A stretch of DNA of 11,493 bases from Spirochaetota bacterium (GTDB lineage: Bacteria > Spirochaetota > Spirochaetia > Treponematales > Treponemataceae): NCBI GenBank assembly GCA_029571425.1, contig JAKPSR010000049.1, positions 1-11,493 on the forward strand. Direction: 5' to 3'. Positions within the stretch are counted from its first letter, which is position 1. Each line of letters starts with the position of its first letter. Shown piece after piece: positions 1 to 6,857 of this stretch. The notes under the pieces are model-generated. The model was not told the DNA's origin. It made no database searches and was given only the letters and a program-made list of their open reading frames with translations. The position numbers and the translations under genes were made by a program.

Positions 1-1491
1 CCCGTCGAGCTGACGGTTCGCGTGCGCGACACCGGGGTGGGCATCCCGAAGGAAAAGCAGGACGAGCTCTTCGGGCGGTTCAGCCGGATCGAGAGCGAGC
101 GTTCCGCGTCTGTAGAGGGAACCGGGCTTGGCCTCTCGATCTGCAAGGGGCTCGTCGTGCTGATGGGCGGGGACCTCGCCGTCGAGAGCGACGAGGGGGC
201 GGGATCAGTCTTCACGGCCCGCATCACGCAAGGTCTCGCCGACGACATCTCCCCGATTGCCCGATACCCCGATCCGGCGGGCATACGGCTTCTTCTCTTT
301 TCAGAGGATAGGCCGACCCTCGCCTCGATCGAGGGCATGGCGCGCCGCGCGCGCGTCCCCTTCGAGTCCTGCTGGGTCGCCGAGGAGTTCCGCGCCCGGC
401 TCGAGGCCGAGAACCCGGCGCCGACGCACGTGGTCTTCGACTTTCGCTCCGGCCGCGAGGCCGCCGGGCCCTTCCTCGGCGCGCTGCCCGGCGTGCGGTG
501 GCTAGCCCTCCTGTCGTTCTCGGACTTCATCGGCTCGGGGCGCGACCAAGGGACGGACTTCGTCTTTAAGCCCCTGGTGACACCGACATTCGCGCGTTTC
601 CTTTCGGGCGAGCGCGTGGATTTTTCAAGCTCCCTGCCCCTCGTCACCTCGCTTGGTCTCGACGCGCAGTATTTCCGCGCGACGGGAACCCGCGTGTTGG
701 TTGTCGACGACAACGCCGTCAACAGGAAGGTCGCGGAGGGATTCCTTCGCACGTTCGACGTGCAGGTCGACGAGGCCGGCTCCGGCGATGAGGCCCTTCG
801 ACTCGCGGCGGGCGTGAAATACGACCTGGTCCTGATGGATCACTTGATGCCGGGGATGGACGGCATCGAGACGGCGAAGCGAATGCGCGAGATACCCGGT
901 TACGCGGAGGGCGTGCCGATCGTCGCGATGACGGCGAACGTCGGCGAGACATACGTTCGGCAATACCGGGACGCGGGGATGAACGATTTTCTTTTCAAGC
1001 CGATCGAGTTTAGCGCGTTCGCGGCCGCGCTCAGGCGGTGGCTTCCCGGCGGCGATGCGCCGCCGAACGGCGCGCGCCAATCGCCCGGTGAGTCCCCGAA
1101 TCAAGGCGCCGCGGCAACGCCGCCCGCCGAGGGCGATTGGATACCGGGTCTCGATCGCGCCGCCGCCATCGGGTACACGGGGAGCGAGCAGGCCCTGCGC
1201 GCCATCCTCGCGGTCTTCGCGCGCACCGGCCCGAAGATGCTCAGCGAGCTCGAGACGGCATCCCGGAGCGGGAACGTTTCGGCCTATCGCGGGGCCGCCC
1301 ACTCGCTTATCAGTAGCATGGCGAACATCGGCGCGACTTCCCTTTCGGCCCACGCGAGGGAACTCGAGCAAGCAATCATCGCCGGGAACGAGGAGGGCGC
1401 GGACAATCTGTACCCAATCGTCCACCAGGAGCTGGAGTCGGCGCTCTCGTCCGTGGTAGACTTCCTCGCGAAGGACGGTGGGAAGAAATGA
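1..1491 (+). CDS. Hybrid sensor histidine kinase, C-terminal part (HATPase, pseudo-receiver, receiver, Hpt); 5' end outside window
   Basis: The reading frame is open from base 1, so the true start and the sensor and His-phosphorylation (DHp) domains lie upstream. Numbering from the GTG at 22: residues 1-70 are the end of a kinase ATPase domain with the G1 box DTGVGIP, F box LFGRF and G2 box GTGLGLSI. Residues ~87-205 resemble a receiver that has lost the normal acidic pair (SED at the strand-1 end) but keeps FDF and FKP. Residues ~223-340 form an intact receiver: acidic pair D229/D230, phospho-acceptor D273 in LMDHLMPGMDG, T304 and K326. Residues ~380-480 are an Hpt domain with H427, but the usual Lys-Gly after HxL is Ile-Ser (HSLIS). 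The order predicts a His-Asp-His phosphorelay that needs a separate output regulator. The stop overlaps the mtnN start by ATGA, so kinase and AI-2 enzymes are probably co-translated. Signal unknown. Confidence 0.93.
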   Translation, partial: PVELTVRVRDTGVGIPKEKQDELFGRFSRIESERSASVEGTGLGLSICKGLVVLMGGDLAVESDEGAGSVFTARITQGLADDISPIARYPDPAGIRLLLFSEDRPTLASIEGMARRARVPFESCWVAEEFRARLEAENPAPTHVVFDFRSGREAAGPFLGALPGVRWLALLSFSDFIGSGRDQGTDFVFKPLVTPTFARFLSGERVDFSSSLPLVTSLGLDAQYFRATGTRVLVVDDNAVNRKVAEGFLRTFDVQVDEAGSGDEALRLAAGVKYDLVLMDHLMPGMDGIETAKRMREIPGYAEGVPIVAMTANVGETYVRQYRDAGMNDFLFKPIEFSAFAAALRRWLPGGDAPPNGARQSPGESPNQGAAATPPAEGDWIPGLDRAAAIGYTGSEQALRAILAVFARTGPKMLSELETASRSGNVSAYRGAAHSLISSMANIGATSLSAHARELEQAIIAGNEEGADNLYPIVHQELESALSSVVDFLAKDGGKK

Positions 1492-2231
1492 AACTTGGCA
1501 TCATAGGGGCGGTCGCGGAAGAGGTCGAGCTTCTCGACGCGGCGCTGACTGGCGGGGGGCGAACCATCGAGCGCGCCGGGCTCAGCTTTAAGGAAGGGAC
1601 CCTCGACGGCTGTCCCGCAGTCGTAGTCTGCTGCGGTGTGGGGAAAGTCAACGCGGCCCTCTGCGCGCAGGTCCTCGTCTCCGAATTCTCGGTCGGCGCC
1701 ATCGTGAATACCGGCGCGGCCGGGGGAACAGACGCTCGGCTCGCCGTGCTCGACATGGTGGTCGCGACGGACGCGGTCCAGCACGACGTCGACGCGACGT
1801 GCTTCGGCTACGCGCGGGGGCAGGTCCCGGGCACGCCGTCCGCTTTTTTCGAGGCCGACGCCAGCCTTCGATCCCTCGCCCTCGCGGCGTGGGACGCGAC
1901 GGGCGCGCGCGAGGCGGCCGCCGAGGACGCGGGAAAGACGCATCGGATGATCGAGGGCCGCGTCGCCTCAGGCGACGTCTTCGTCCACGAGCCGGCGCTT
2001 CGCGCGTCGATACTCGCCGCGTTCTCGCCCGCTTGCGTGGAGATGGAGGGCGCCGCGATCGCCCAGGTCGCGCGCGCGAACGGCGTTCCTTTCGCCATCC
2101 TGAGGAGCGTCTCCGACCTTGCGGGCGAGGGCGCGCCGATGTCGTACGACGAGTTTTCAAGGAAGGCCGCGCACGTCAGCTCCCGCGTCGTGCGCGAGAT
2201 GGCCAGCCGCCTCGCGAAGGAGAGACTATGA
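1488..2231 (+). CDS. mtnN: 5'-methylthioadenosine/S-adenosylhomocysteine nucleosidase (Pfs/MTAN)
   Basis: Cytoplasmic enzyme that removes adenine from SAH and 5'-methylthioadenosine, giving S-ribosylhomocysteine (the LuxS substrate) and methylthioribose. The 247-residue product follows the E. coli family end to end: MKLGIIGAVAEEVELL at the N-terminus (E12 matches the catalytic Glu12), GVGKVNAA, NTGAAGG, the substrate loop region DATCFGYARGQVPG, ASGDVFV, VEMEG (E185, E187; ribose and catalytic region) and SVSDLAG with D210 as the base-binding aspartate. It is slightly longer than E. coli MTAN because of an extra Ala/Glu/Asp-rich stretch around residues 125-150. The ATG at 1488 lies inside the kinase stop (ATGA); a G-rich stretch just upstream (GGTGGGAAG) could serve as ribosome binding site. 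It overlaps luxS the same way, so the two consecutive steps of SAH detoxification are made from one message. Confidence 0.96.
   Translation: MKLGIIGAVAEEVELLDAALTGGGRTIERAGLSFKEGTLDGCPAVVVCCGVGKVNAALCAQVLVSEFSVGAIVNTGAAGGTDARLAVLDMVVATDAVQHDVDATCFGYARGQVPGTPSAFFEADASLRSLALAAWDATGAREAAAEDAGKTHRMIEGRVASGDVFVHEPALRASILAAFSPACVEMEGAAIAQVARANGVPFAILRSVSDLAGEGAPMSYDEFSRKAAHVSSRVVREMASRLAKERL
2217..2222 (+). promoter_or_regulatory. Shine-Dalgarno for luxS inside the mtnN 3' end
   Basis: AAGGAG lies five bases before the ATG at 2228. It fixes this as the luxS start, although the same frame stays open far upstream (to 1799) inside mtnN. The homology to LuxS also begins exactly here. Confidence 0.8.
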
Positions 2232-2704
2232 AGGAATCACGAAACGTCGAGAGCTTTAGCCTCGACCATACCAAGGTTCGCGCCCCCTACGTCCGGCGCG
2301 CCGGTCGGAAGGAAGGGCCGCGCGGCGATGTCGTCTCGAAATACGACGTTCGCTTTTGCCAACCGAACGTCGAGGCGATGGGCACGGGCGGCATACACAC
2401 CCTCGAGCACCTGATGGCGGAGTACATCCGCGACGAGCTCGACGGGGTAATCGACCTCTCGCCGATGGGCTGTCGTACCGGTTTCTATCTAACGGTCTTC
2501 GGGGAGCTCGGCGAGGCCGAGATCGCTACCCGTCTTCGCGCCGTCCTCGCGAAGGTGGCTTCATGGCCCGACGGCGAGGCGGTGCCCGGCGTCGACCCGG
2601 TGATGTGCGGAAACTGGCGCGATCATGACCTTGCCGAGGCGAAGGTCTGGGCGGCCCGCTGGGTCGCCGGGATCGACGCGAAGGGCTGGGCCTCTGGGGT
2701 GTAG
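2228..2704 (+). CDS. luxS: S-ribosylhomocysteine lyase (AI-2 synthase)
   Basis: Metal-dependent cytoplasmic lyase that splits S-ribosylhomocysteine into homocysteine and DPD, the precursor of autoinducer-2. The 158-residue product has the whole family pattern: SLDHTKVRAPYVR near the N-terminus, the metal-binding HTLEH at 57-61 (H57, H61, with E60 catalytic), SPMGCRTGFY with catalytic C82, and the third metal ligand C127 in CGNWRDHDLAEAK. Length is typical for LuxS. It is the last gene of the kinase-mtnN-luxS unit, and its start overlaps the mtnN stop (ATGA). No genes for homocysteine use or for AI-2 uptake are visible nearby, so the sequence does not show whether AI-2 signalling or simple methyl-cycle recycling is the main role. 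The Borrelia burgdorferi pfs-metK-luxS locus is a known spirochaete precedent for linkage of these genes. Confidence 0.97.
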   Translation: MKESRNVESFSLDHTKVRAPYVRRAGRKEGPRGDVVSKYDVRFCQPNVEAMGTGGIHTLEHLMAEYIRDELDGVIDLSPMGCRTGFYLTVFGELGEAEIATRLRAVLAKVASWPDGEAVPGVDPVMCGNWRDHDLAEAKVWAARWVAGIDAKGWASGV

Positions 2705-2712
2705 CGCGGCGC

Positions 2713-4095
2713 TTACAGGAACGGCCTGAGCCTCCGGTATTTTTTCCCGTAGGGAGGGTATCGTACCGGGACGTCGACCAGGGTCGATTTTCGCATTACC
2801 GATTTCATCCTCGTGAATGTCTCGAAGCTCGCGCGCCCGTGATAGGCGCCCATCCCGCTTTCGCCCGTGCCGCCAAAGGGCAGCTCGGCCGAAGCGAGGT
2901 GCATGACGACGTCGTTGACGCAGCCGCCGCCGAAGGGCACTCGGCCGAGTATGCGCCGTTCCTGTCCCCGGTCCGAGGTGAACAGATACAGCGCGAGGGG
3001 CCTTGGCCGACCGAGTATTTTCCGTAGGATCTCGTCCTCGTCGCTCCAGGCGATGACCGGGGCGATCGGCCCGAATATCTCCTCTCTCATGACCGGGTCC
3101 TCCCAGGACACGTTCGCGAGCACGGTCGGCTCGATCTTGAGCGACTTGGCGTCGGTCTCGCCGCCGAAGACGAGCTTCGGCCCCGCGCCCTCGATCAGGG
3201 CGGCGAGTCGCTCGAAGTGCTTTTGGCTGACGATGCGCGGCAGGTCCGGGCTCTCGAGCGGGCGCTCTCCGTAGAACGAGGCGACCGCGCGCTCGAAGGC
3301 GGCGATGAACTCGTCGCGTACCGACTCGTGGACGAGAAAGTAATCCGGGGCCACGCAGGTCTGCCCGGCGTTAATGCACTTGCCCCAGGCGGCGCGGCGC
3401 GCGGCGAGCTCGACGTTCGCCGACCTGTCGACGATGCAGGGACTCTTGCCGCCAAGCTCGAGCGTGACCGGCGTCAAGTGCCGCGAGGCGGCCTCCATGA
3501 CCGTCTTGCCGACCGCGACGCTTCCCGTGAAGAAGATGTAGTCGAAACGCTCGGCGAGGAGCCCCTGGTTTACCTCGCGCCCGCCCTCGACGCAGGCGAC
3601 GTAGTTATCGCTGAAGGTTTCGCGCAAAAGCGCGGCGATCGCTCGCGAGGTCGCGGGCGAGTAAGCCGAGGGCTTGAGAATGACGGTATTCCCGCCGGCG
3701 ATGGCGCCGACGACCGGCATCAACGACAGCATGAAGGGGTAGTTCCACGGCGACATGACGAGGCACACCCCGTGCGGGTCGCGGATCACGCGTGCGGACC
3801 CGGGGAAGTTGAATACACCGGTCGGACGCCGTTCGCTTTTCGTCCATCGTCCGACGCGCCGTATCATCCCCTTGATCTCGTGGATGGTGAAGTAGAGCTC
3901 GGTGGTGAACGCCTCGAAGTCGCCCTTGCCTAGGTCGGCGCGCACGGCGTCGAGGATGGTCCGCTCGCTCGCCAGGATCGCGCGAAGGAGCTTGCGGAGC
4001 TGCTCGCGCCTAAAGGCCGCGGGCCTAGTCGCGCCCGAATCGAAAAACGCGCGCTGCCGCGCGACCAAGTCGCCTAGTCCCGTCTTCTCGCTCAT
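2713..4095 (-). CDS. NAD(P)-dependent aldehyde dehydrogenase, ALDH3 (fatty/aromatic aldehyde) type
   Basis: Oxidises aldehydes to carboxylic acids by a covalent thiohemiacetal mechanism. The 460-residue product, the length usual for class 3 enzymes and shorter than ALDH1/2, shows SPWNYP (N118, oxyanion hole), LKPSAYSP (cofactor binding, K141), FTGSVAVGK, LELGGKSP with E213, GQTC with nucleophile C247, EEIFGPI, and the ALDH3-like C-terminal block LPFGGTGESGMGAYHG followed by a basic tail (KKYRRLRPFL). No transmembrane anchor is evident. Its ATG overlaps the stop of the upstream M29-like gene (ATGA), and a run of six G lies five bases before the start, so it is translationally coupled. The substrate cannot be read from sequence; toxic aldehyde removal is plausible. 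It converges with luxS, with 8 bases between stop codons. Confidence 0.93.
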   Translation of the reverse strand: MSEKTGLGDLVARQRAFFDSGATRPAAFRREQLRKLLRAILASERTILDAVRADLGKGDFEAFTTELYFTIHEIKGMIRRVGRWTKSERRPTGVFNFPGSARVIRDPHGVCLVMSPWNYPFMLSLMPVVGAIAGGNTVILKPSAYSPATSRAIAALLRETFSDNYVACVEGGREVNQGLLAERFDYIFFTGSVAVGKTVMEAASRHLTPVTLELGGKSPCIVDRSANVELAARRAAWGKCINAGQTCVAPDYFLVHESVRDEFIAAFERAVASFYGERPLESPDLPRIVSQKHFERLAALIEGAGPKLVFGGETDAKSLKIEPTVLANVSWEDPVMREEIFGPIAPVIAWSDEDEILRKILGRPRPLALYLFTSDRGQERRILGRVPFGGGCVNDVVMHLASAELPFGGTGESGMGAYHGRASFETFTRMKSVMRKSTLVDVPVRYPPYGKKYRRLRPFL

Positions 4096-5216
4096 GTCGT
4101 CCCCCCGAAGGCGTCGGTTAGCCTTCCTTTTTCCTCTATGACGCGCCGCTTCCCGTCCGGATACTCGACGACGATCGTGGGCTCTCGCACGAGGCAGTCG
4201 AGGTGGATCATCGCCTCGGCGTCGTCGTCGTAGTTACTCCCGATCGCGAAGTGGCAGGTATGGAATGCCTTCTCGTCCTCGAGCATGTTGCCGCGAATCT
4301 CGGCGGCCGGGTTGAGCCCGATCCCGAGCTCGCCAAGGTTCCGCGCGTTTCGCGCGTACGAGGCGCCCGAACCCGCGGGGAGCTTGCCCTCCCGCTCGAA
4401 CTCGAGGGCCTTTCGCTCGCCCGCCTCGATGGACTCGAGAAGCGCGCGCGCCTCGGCACCGCCGGTCACCGACTCGACGTAGCCCGCCTTGACGGCGACG
4501 CGAACCGGCTCGCGGACGATGAGGTCCCCGTCGTTCAGGCTCACGGAGCCGTCGAAGACGATTACCCCTTCGCTCTTGCCGACCAACGGGCTTATGAACA
4601 CCTCTCCCGCGGGGATGTTGCCGCCGGTCCCAGCCCGGGTAAAGTCGCCGTCGTCGGACATCGGGCGCCGTCCGAGCACGGGAACCCGGATGTCTGTCCC
4701 TCCCGGCGCGGTGACGTGGACGGTAGCGGCGCCGTCAAGCGCGCTGACGAGGGCGGCGCAGCGGCGATACAGAAGGTCGTAGTCGATGGTTGCCGTTCTG
4801 GTGAACATGTCGACGGTAAGGCCGGGAGACCAAACCGCGCGGAGGGTTTTGAGTCCCTCGAGCTGGTAGTTGAATATATGGTCGAATTTCCTGCCGTCCG
4901 GAAGGACGAAGGGGTTCGCCTGGGCGATCCGGTCCTTGCCGAGCTTATTCGCCGATATCGACGCGACCGCGTCGGGGCTCGAGCCGAACGCGGCGAGGGC
5001 GGCTCTGTTCGCGAAGGTTAGTTGGTCCTTCTCGCTTTGGAAGACGAGGGTCGTCTCCGCCCCGAGGGCGATCGCCGCGTCGAAGAGGGCGCGGGCGATG
5101 GAGTCGCTCTCGCCGCCCGGGTTAGAGACGATTAGGAACTGCTCGCCCGGCTTGAGGGCAAGGACGCGGGACACGACGACGCGCGCGGCGTCGGCGACGG
5201 TGCTATGGCTACTCAT
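4092..5216 (-). CDS. M29-family aminopeptidase-like metalloprotein (AmpS/AmpT type)
   Basis: Predicted cytoplasmic dimetal aminopeptidase of 374 residues, somewhat shorter than characterised AmpS/AmpT (about 410). The conserved C-terminal metal-binding layout is present: GGNIPAGEVFISP with E205, NLGELGIGLNP with E296, EKAFHTCHFAIGSNY with H322 and nearby E315, and AMIHLD with H338 and D340. The N-terminal ~190 residues are an alpha/beta half starting with a typical LKPGEQFLIVSNP strand. The same fold includes NicX-type ring-cleaving dioxygenases, which also use the His/His/Asp positions, so peptidase activity is likely but not certain. First gene of a two-gene unit with the aldehyde dehydrogenase. 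The ATG at 5216 has no properly spaced Shine-Dalgarno (AGGG touches the ATG), yet a -10 hexamer sits six bases upstream, which suggests a leaderless mRNA. ATG choice rests on this promoter spacing. Confidence 0.78.
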   Translation of the reverse strand: MSSHSTVADAARVVVSRVLALKPGEQFLIVSNPGGESDSIARALFDAAIALGAETTLVFQSEKDQLTFANRAALAAFGSSPDAVASISANKLGKDRIAQANPFVLPDGRKFDHIFNYQLEGLKTLRAVWSPGLTVDMFTRTATIDYDLLYRRCAALVSALDGAATVHVTAPGGTDIRVPVLGRRPMSDDGDFTRAGTGGNIPAGEVFISPLVGKSEGVIVFDGSVSLNDGDLIVREPVRVAVKAGYVESVTGGAEARALLESIEAGERKALEFEREGKLPAGSGASYARNARNLGELGIGLNPAAEIRGNMLEDEKAFHTCHFAIGSNYDDDAEAMIHLDCLVREPTIVVEYPDGKRRVIEEKGRLTDAFGGTT

Positions 5217-5222
5217 CCCTAA

Positions 5223-5251
5223 AATGTATCCCCGCCGGTATTAAAAGTCAA
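5223..5251 (-). promoter_or_regulatory. Promoter of the M29-like gene / ALDH unit (TTGACT-17-TACATT)
   Basis: On the minus strand the -35 hexamer TTGACT (5251-5246) and the -10 hexamer TACATT (5228-5223) are exactly 17 bp apart. The -10 ends only six bases before the ATG at 5216, so transcription should start at or next to the A of the start codon. The -35 lies inside the spacer of the divergent rsmE promoter. Confidence 0.72.
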
Positions 5252-5260
5252 ACCGCCGGT
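5232..5260. repeat. Direct repeat CCGCCGGT x2, 21-bp spacing, between divergent promoters
   Basis: CCGCCGGT occurs at 5232-5239 and 5253-5260, a 21-bp period (two helical turns). The first copy lies between the -35 and -10 of the minus-strand promoter; the second lies just upstream of the rsmE -10. It could be an operator for a dimeric regulator, but eight G/C-rich bases may recur by chance in DNA of this composition. Confidence 0.4.
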
Positions 5261-5267
5261 GTATAAT
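5239..5267 (+). promoter_or_regulatory. Promoter of rsmE (consensus TATAAT -10, weak -35)
   Basis: TATAAT at 5262-5267 is a perfect -10. Only a poor -35 (TATTAA at 5239-5244, 17-bp spacing) is visible, so an activator may assist. Eight bases separate the -10 from the rsmE ATG at 5276, leaving essentially no 5' leader and no room for a Shine-Dalgarno. Confidence 0.65.
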
Positions 5268-5275
5268 GCCCGGCG

Positions 5276-6040
5276 ATGAATATCGTGCTCTTCGAGGCCG
5301 CCGAGGTATCGGTCGGCGACGGGATTGCGACCGGGACGGGCAGGCTCGGCCGCGGGGATCCCCGCTACCTCCACATCAAGAAGGTTCTCCGCAAGAAGGC
5401 GGGCGACGGGTTCGCCGCCGGGGTCGTTGACGGGCCCGAGGGAACGGCACGCGTCCTTGCTCTCGACGAGGGCGGACTCTCGTTCGAGTTTCGCGCCGAG
5501 CGTCACATGCGGCCCCTTTTTCCGGTTAGGCTCGCGGTCGGGTTTCCCCGACCCATCCAACTGAAGCGGCTTCTCCGCGACGCGGCGAGTCTCGGCGTCG
5601 AACGGGTATACCTTATCGGCACCGAGCTCGGGGAGCGATCGTACCGGGACTCGAGCCTGGTCGATCGGGGCGCCGCGCGCGAGAGCCTCCTTGAGGGTGT
5701 ATCCCAGGCGCGGGGGACAGCCCTGCCTTCCCTCGATCTCTATGACTCGGCGCGCGAATTCGTCGAAACTACGGCCGACGAGGACGCCGAGCGCGTGCTC
5801 CTCGACACGGCCGACCCCGAGTCGAGCCTTTTCTCGATGGACCTCGGGACCCCCACGCCGCGCCGGCCCCTCGTGTTGGCGATCGGCAGCGAGCGCGGGT
5901 GGAGCGCGGCCGAGCGCGCCCTCTTCCGGGAAGGCGGTTACCGGGTCGCCTCCCTCGGGCCGCGGATACTTCGCACCGAGACGGCGACCGTCGCCGCACT
6001 CTCGATCGCCCTGGCCAAGATCGGCCGAATGGAGGGCTAG
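5276..6040 (+). CDS. rsmE: 16S rRNA (uracil1498-N3)-methyltransferase
   Basis: SPOUT-class enzyme that methylates N3 of U1498 in helix 44 of 16S rRNA in the 30S subunit, using SAM. The 254-residue product has the N-terminal PUA-like part (HIKKVLRKKAGD), then RPIQLKRLLRDAASLGV, the ERS signature (GERSYRD), the Gln-Ala-Arg-containing loop ending TALPSL, and the trefoil-knot C-terminus with GSERGWS (204-210) and LGPRILRTETATVAAL (R230-E235 core). The SAM-loop sequence is GSERGWS rather than the common GPEGGFS, a noticeable variant of the family signature; other knot residues are intact. It makes SAH, which MtnN and LuxS degrade, but so do all SAM methyltransferases, so this is not a specific link. 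The predicted mRNA is leaderless. One base separates its TAG from the next gene. Confidence 0.94.
   Translation: MNIVLFEAAEVSVGDGIATGTGRLGRGDPRYLHIKKVLRKKAGDGFAAGVVDGPEGTARVLALDEGGLSFEFRAERHMRPLFPVRLAVGFPRPIQLKRLLRDAASLGVERVYLIGTELGERSYRDSSLVDRGAARESLLEGVSQARGTALPSLDLYDSAREFVETTADEDAERVLLDTADPESSLFSMDLGTPTPRRPLVLAIGSERGWSAAERALFREGGYRVASLGPRILRTETATVAALSIALAKIGRMEG
6031..6036 (+). promoter_or_regulatory. Shine-Dalgarno for the HExxH protein gene, inside the rsmE 3' end
   Basis: GGAGGG five bases upstream of the ATG at 6042. It identifies this ATG as the start, although the frame is open much further upstream within rsmE, and indicates translational coupling. Confidence 0.75.
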
Positions 6041-6041
6041 G

Positions 6042-6833
6042 ATGAACCAAGACCAAATAAAGCGGATGCTCCTCTCGCTCGAAGATACCCAGCTCGACTT
6101 CAGCGTGATCATGACGGGGAAGAAAAGCCGCAAGGTGCACGGGCTCTACAAGCCGGACACGCGCGAGATACTTCTTCACAACAAAAACTTTACCGACGAG
6201 AACCAACTCGTCTACACCGCCATCCACGAGTACGCCCATCACCTGCAGTGCGAGTACGACGGCGTCCTTGAGGGCGCGCGGCACCACTCGGTCCAGTTTT
6301 GGGCGCGCTTCCACGCCCTTCTTGGGAAGGCGGAGAAGAAAGGTCTCTATAGCATCGGGGTCGAGAAGTCCCCGGAGCTCGCCAAGCTTACCGAGGAGAT
6401 CCAGTCGCGATACCTCGCCGAGAACGGGCGATTGATGAAGGAGCTTGGGCGTCTCCTCGTGAAGGCCCATGGCCTGTGCGAGGAGGCCGGCATACGCTAT
6501 GAGGACTACGTCGATCGCGTCCTCTGCCTGCCCCGCGTCGCCGCCCGGACCGCCGTCAAGGTCAGTTCCCTCGACCTCGATCCCTCGTTGGGCTACGAGG
6601 CGATGCGGATCGTTTCGTCCTACCCGACGCCGGAGAAGCGCGCCGAGGCGGAGCGCCAATTCGTCTCGCGGCTCAGCCCAGACGAGATCAAGGTGAACCT
6701 CGCGCGCGCCGTAGACTCGGAAGACCCGGTCGAGCGGCTGCTCAAGGAGAAAAACCGGATTGAGCGGACGATCGCCTCGCTCCAATCTCGCCTCGAGCAG
6801 GTCGAGCAAAGCCTGCAATCGATGGAAAGCTGA
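6042..6833 (+). CDS. SprT-like / HExxH zinc metallopeptidase-like protein with C-terminal coiled coil, function unknown
   Basis: The 263-residue product has a zinc-binding HEYAH at 62-66 (H62, E63, H66) and, about 15 residues on, R-H-H-S-V-Q-F with H82, in the position where SprT-type proteins carry the third ligand (HGxxF). An N-terminal beta-like stretch (RKVHGLYKPDTREILLH) precedes it, as in SprT domains. No signal peptide or membrane segment is seen, so it is cytoplasmic. The middle part is helical, and residues ~227-263 form a charged heptad-like coiled coil (ERLLKEKNRIERTIASLQSR and onward). SprT/Spartan relatives cleave proteins on DNA; whether this protein does so is unknown. It is co-transcribed with rsmE, whose stop lies two bases before its ATG, and lies one gene upstream of the XPB helicase. 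I do not recognise a named orthologue. Metalloprotein assignment is firm; substrate is not. Confidence 0.8.
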   Translation: MNQDQIKRMLLSLEDTQLDFSVIMTGKKSRKVHGLYKPDTREILLHNKNFTDENQLVYTAIHEYAHHLQCEYDGVLEGARHHSVQFWARFHALLGKAEKKGLYSIGVEKSPELAKLTEEIQSRYLAENGRLMKELGRLLVKAHGLCEEAGIRYEDYVDRVLCLPRVAARTAVKVSSLDLDPSLGYEAMRIVSSYPTPEKRAEAERQFVSRLSPDEIKVNLARAVDSEDPVERLLKEKNRIERTIASLQSRLEQVEQSLQSMES

Positions 6834-6857
6834 AAATGATCGTTTGATCGGTAAAAT
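6830..6857 (+). promoter_or_regulatory. Candidate promoter of the secreted-protein gene (CTGAAA-16-TAAAAT)
   Basis: -35-like CTGAAA (6830-6835, overlapping the previous stop codon) and -10-like TAAAAT (6852-6857) are 16 bp apart. The spacer holds two TGATCG copies 8 bp apart (6837-6842, 6845-6850). Transcription would begin near 6864, giving a leader of about 57 bases, unlike the leaderless operon heads elsewhere. Confidence 0.4.

Noticed and set aside
22..24. GTG as the start of the kinase gene
   Set aside because: The frame is open to base 1 and residues before it (PVELTVRVRDTG) continue the ATPase domain strand, so the gene begins upstream.
1799..2227. Long N-terminal extension of luxS
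   Set aside because: It is mtnN read in another frame, Arg-rich and without homology; LuxS similarity and a Shine-Dalgarno start at 2228.
2700..2716. Bidirectional terminator between luxS and ALDH
   Set aside because: The palindrome has at most a few stem pairs with no proper loop and no T-tract on either side.
5691..6041. N-terminal extension of the HExxH protein
   Set aside because: It overlaps rsmE in another frame with Arg/Ser/Pro-rich composition; a Shine-Dalgarno precedes the ATG at 6042.
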